Part shown: in pieces, positions 61,950 to 64,000 of the stretch
How positions within the stretch are numbered: the first letter of the stretch is position 1
How the letters are laid out: every line of letters begins with the position of its first letter
Origin: Pluralibacter sp. UBA7423
GTDB lineage: Bacteria > Pseudomonadota > Gammaproteobacteria > Enterobacterales > Enterobacteriaceae
Assembly: GCA_002470465.1 (NCBI GenBank)
Contig: DKMD01000035.1
Span: 35,717-99,716, forward strand
Direction of reading: 5' to 3'
Length of the DNA: 64,000 nucleotides
Made by a program: the position numbers and the translations under genes
Notes under the pieces: model-generated
The model's input: only the letters and a program-made list of their open reading frames with translations
Told to the model about the DNA's origin: nothing
Databases searched by the model: none

Positions 61950-62561
61950 ATGAAAAAATTTGCCATCACCTGTGCCTTACTGACCAGCGTCGTAGCAAGT
62001 CAGGTTTGGGCTGATGCCGCAGGCGATTTGAAAAGCCGTCTGGATAAGGTCAGCAGCTTCCATGCGAGCTTCACGCAGAAAGTGACCGACGGCAGCGGGA
62101 ATGCAGTTCAGGACGGGCAGGGCGATTTGTCGGTTAAGCGTCCAAACTTGTTTAACTGGCACATGACGCAGCCGGACGAAAGCATTCTGGTGTCCGATGG
62201 GAAAACGCTCTGGTTCTACAATCCGTTTGTTGAGCAGGCTACTGCTACCTGGCTGAAAGATGCGACCAGCAACACGCCGTTTATGCTGATTGCCCGCAAC
62301 CAGTCCAGCGACTGGCAGCAGTACAACATTAAGCAGAGCGGTGACGACTTCGTTCTGACGCCAAAAGGCAGCAACGGAAACCTGAAAGAGTTCACCATTA
62401 ACGTCAGCCGTGACGGCACCATCCATCAATTCAGCGCCATCGAACAGGACGATCAGCGTAGCAGCTACCAGCTGAAGTCCCAGCAGAACGGCGCGGTGGA
62501 TGCGTCTAAATTCACCTTTACGCCACCGAAAGGCGTTACGGTAGACGATCAGCGTAAATAA
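61950..62561 (+). CDS. lolA: LolA, periplasmic lipoprotein carrier
   Basis: A 203-residue periplasmic protein, E. coli length, with a signal peptide ending VWA. The mature part has [31 protein letters not shown] and [13 protein letters not shown]. It takes lipoproteins from LolCDE to LolB. I chose the second ATG, because AAGGA lies six bases before it and adjoins the first. Downstream rarA follows after nine bases. Confidence 0.97.
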   Translation: MKKFAITCALLTSVVASQVWADAAGDLKSRLDKVSSFHASFTQKVTDGSGNAVQDGQGDLSVKRPNLFNWHMTQPDESILVSDGKTLWFYNPFVEQATATWLKDATSNTPFMLIARNQSSDWQQYNIKQSGDDFVLTPKGSNGNLKEFTINVSRDGTIHQFSAIEQDDQRSSYQLKSQQNGAVDASKFTFTPPKGVTVDDQRK

Positions 62562-62570
62562 GAGGCGTGC

Positions 62571-63914
62571 GTGAGCAATCTGTCGCTCGATTTTTCCGAT
62601 AATGCGTTTCAACCTCTGGCCGCCCGCATGCGGCCAGAAAATTTAGCGCAGTACATTGGTCAGCAACACCTGCTGGCTACCGGTAAGCCGCTGCCGCGGG
62701 CCATTGAAGCAGGACACCTGCATTCGATGATTCTGTGGGGGCCGCCGGGAACCGGAAAAACGACGCTGGCGGAAGTGATTGCCCGCTATGCCAACGCCGA
62801 CGTGGAGCGCATCTCTGCCGTCACGTCCGGCGTGAAGGAAATTCGTGAAGCCATTGAACGCGCCCGACAAAACCGCAATGCTGGGCGACGTACGATCCTG
62901 TTTGTCGATGAGGTCCATCGCTTTAACAAAAGCCAGCAGGACGCATTTCTGCCGCACATCGAAGACGGCACCATCTTTTTCATCGGCGCGACAACGGAAA
63001 ACCCCTCATTCGAACTCAATTCAGCGCTGTTGTCCCGGGCGCGTGTTTACCTGCTGAAATCGCTCACCGTTGAGGATATTGAGCAGGTGCTGACTCAGGC
63101 AATGACGGACAGCGCCCGTGGCTACGGCGGTCAGGATATCGTTCTGCCGGACGAGACACGCAAGGCAATCGCCGAACTGGTCAACGGCGATGCACGCCGG
63201 GCTCTGAACACGCTGGAAATGATGGCGGATATGGCGGAGCTTGATGCTTCCAGCAAGCGAGTTTTAAAGCCAGAACTGCTGACCGAAATTGCCGGCGAGC
63301 GCAGTGCCCGTTTCGATAACAAAGGCGACCGTTTCTACGATTTAATCTCCGCCTTCCACAAGTCCGTTCGCGGCAGCGCGCCGGATGCCGCACTCTACTG
63401 GTATGCGCGTATCATCACCGCCGGAGGCGATCCGCTTTATGTCGCTCGCCGTTGCCTGGCGATAGCCTCTGAAGATGTCGGCAATGCCGATCCGCGCGCA
63501 ATGCAGGTCGCTATTTCTGCCTGGGACTGTTTTACCCGCGTCGGGCCTGCGGAAGGTGAACGTGCCATAGCGCAGGCTATTGTTTATCTTGCCTGTGCGC
63601 CGAAGAGTAACGCCGTTTATACCGCGTTCAAAGCGGCGATGGCGGATGCCCGTGAACGTCCGGACTATGACGTGCCGGTGCACCTGCGCAACGCACCAAC
63701 AAAACTGATGAAAGAGATGGGCTACGGGCAGGAGTATCGCTATGCCCACGATGAGCCTAATGCCTACGCGGCGGGAGAAGCCTATTTCCCGCCGGAAATG
63801 TCGCCAACGCGCTATTACCATCCCACATCGCGCGGCCTGGAAGGCAAGATTGGTGAAAAGCTCGCCTGGCTTGCCGAACAGGATCAAAATAGCCCCATAA
63901 AACGCTACCGCTAA
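62571..63914 (+). CDS. rarA: RarA (MgsA), replication-associated AAA+ recombination protein
   Basis: A 447-residue AAA+ ATPase of the RarA/WRNIP1 family, E. coli length: Walker A GPPGTGKT near residue 57, Walker B FVDEVHRF, sensor 1 GATTENPS, arginine finger LLSRARVY. It works at stalled forks with SSB and RecA. The start is GTG, as in E. coli ([10 protein letters not shown]). It ends before the terminator; serS is expected next, outside the window. Confidence 0.97.
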   Translation: MSNLSLDFSDNAFQPLAARMRPENLAQYIGQQHLLATGKPLPRAIEAGHLHSMILWGPPGTGKTTLAEVIARYANADVERISAVTSGVKEIREAIERARQNRNAGRRTILFVDEVHRFNKSQQDAFLPHIEDGTIFFIGATTENPSFELNSALLSRARVYLLKSLTVEDIEQVLTQAMTDSARGYGGQDIVLPDETRKAIAELVNGDARRALNTLEMMADMAELDASSKRVLKPELLTEIAGERSARFDNKGDRFYDLISAFHKSVRGSAPDAALYWYARIITAGGDPLYVARRCLAIASEDVGNADPRAMQVAISAWDCFTRVGPAEGERAIAQAIVYLACAPKSNAVYTAFKAAMADARERPDYDVPVHLRNAPTKLMKEMGYGQEYRYAHDEPNAYAAGEAYFPPEMSPTRYYHPTSRGLEGKIGEKLAWLAEQDQNSPIKRYR

Positions 63915-63950
63915 ACAGGGCGTTGCGGTAAGGTTATCGCTGTATCCCTA

Positions 63951-63975
63951 AAGACCGCAGGCTGCGGTCTTTTTC
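63951..63975 (+). terminator. Terminator after rarA
   Basis: AGACCGCA/TGCGGTCT stem with a three-base loop and T run, 37 bases after the rarA stop. Confidence 0.9.
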
Positions 63976-64000
63976 CTCATTTTAATTCGATAAGCACAGG

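Overview
The window is a piece of an Enterobacteriaceae chromosome, most like Enterobacter or a close relative (Lelliottia, Leclercia). Gene order follows the Escherichia coli stretch from mdfA to rarA almost gene for gene. Protein lengths match the E. coli orthologues closely (for example PotF 370, ClpA 758, Hcp 550, TrxB 322 against 321), and short BIME/REP-type repeats lie between genes. No rRNA or tRNA gene was found.

Layout. 1-3815: the 3' part of mdfA, ybjI, ybjJ and rcdA. 3823-8850: an accessory block between rcdA and ybjL. It holds the nickel/cobalt pair rcnR-rcnA, an SDR-like protein without its catalytic residues, a compact hcp/membrane-protein/DUF1493 cassette that looks like orphan type VI secretion cargo, a lone four-helix membrane protein on the other strand, and a broken P2-type phage baseplate gene. 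8858-20547: core genes ybjL, ybjM, grxA, the ybjC-nfsA-rimK-ybjN group, the putrescine importer potFGHI, ybjO and rlmC. 20678-23285: a second insertion, an exported Met/Lys/Asp-rich MXKDX-repeat protein divergent from an OmpR-type two-component system, with a perfect 8-bp inverted repeat between them. 23370-34447: arginine transport (artJ, artPIQM), ybjP, ybjQ-amiD, and poxB-ltaE-ybjT-ybjS. 34600-35034: an added DoxX-family gene. 35152-46163: hcp-hcr, lysO, aqpZ, ybjD, ybjX, macAB and cspD. 46500-51218: clpS-clpA, then a gap where E. coli has serW, here containing a relic type I-F CRISPR array and an ltrA-like gene, then infA. 51494-63914: aat, cydDC, trxB, lrp, ftsK, lolA and rarA.

How the genes work together. 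Several units are functional sets: nickel efflux and its sensor; periplasmic binding protein, ATPase and two permeases for putrescine and again for arginine; nitrosative stress proteins Hcp and Hcr behind an NsrR-like operator; MacAB efflux; the N-end-rule adaptor ClpS with ClpA; and CydDC with thioredoxin reductase for thiol and cytochrome bd homeostasis.

The most unusual items are the relic I-F CRISPR repeats between clpA and ltrA/infA, the hcp cassette with its coupled downstream genes next to a decayed phage tail gene, and the MXKDX protein/two-component system. Identifications rest on remembered protein families and gene order; no database search was run.
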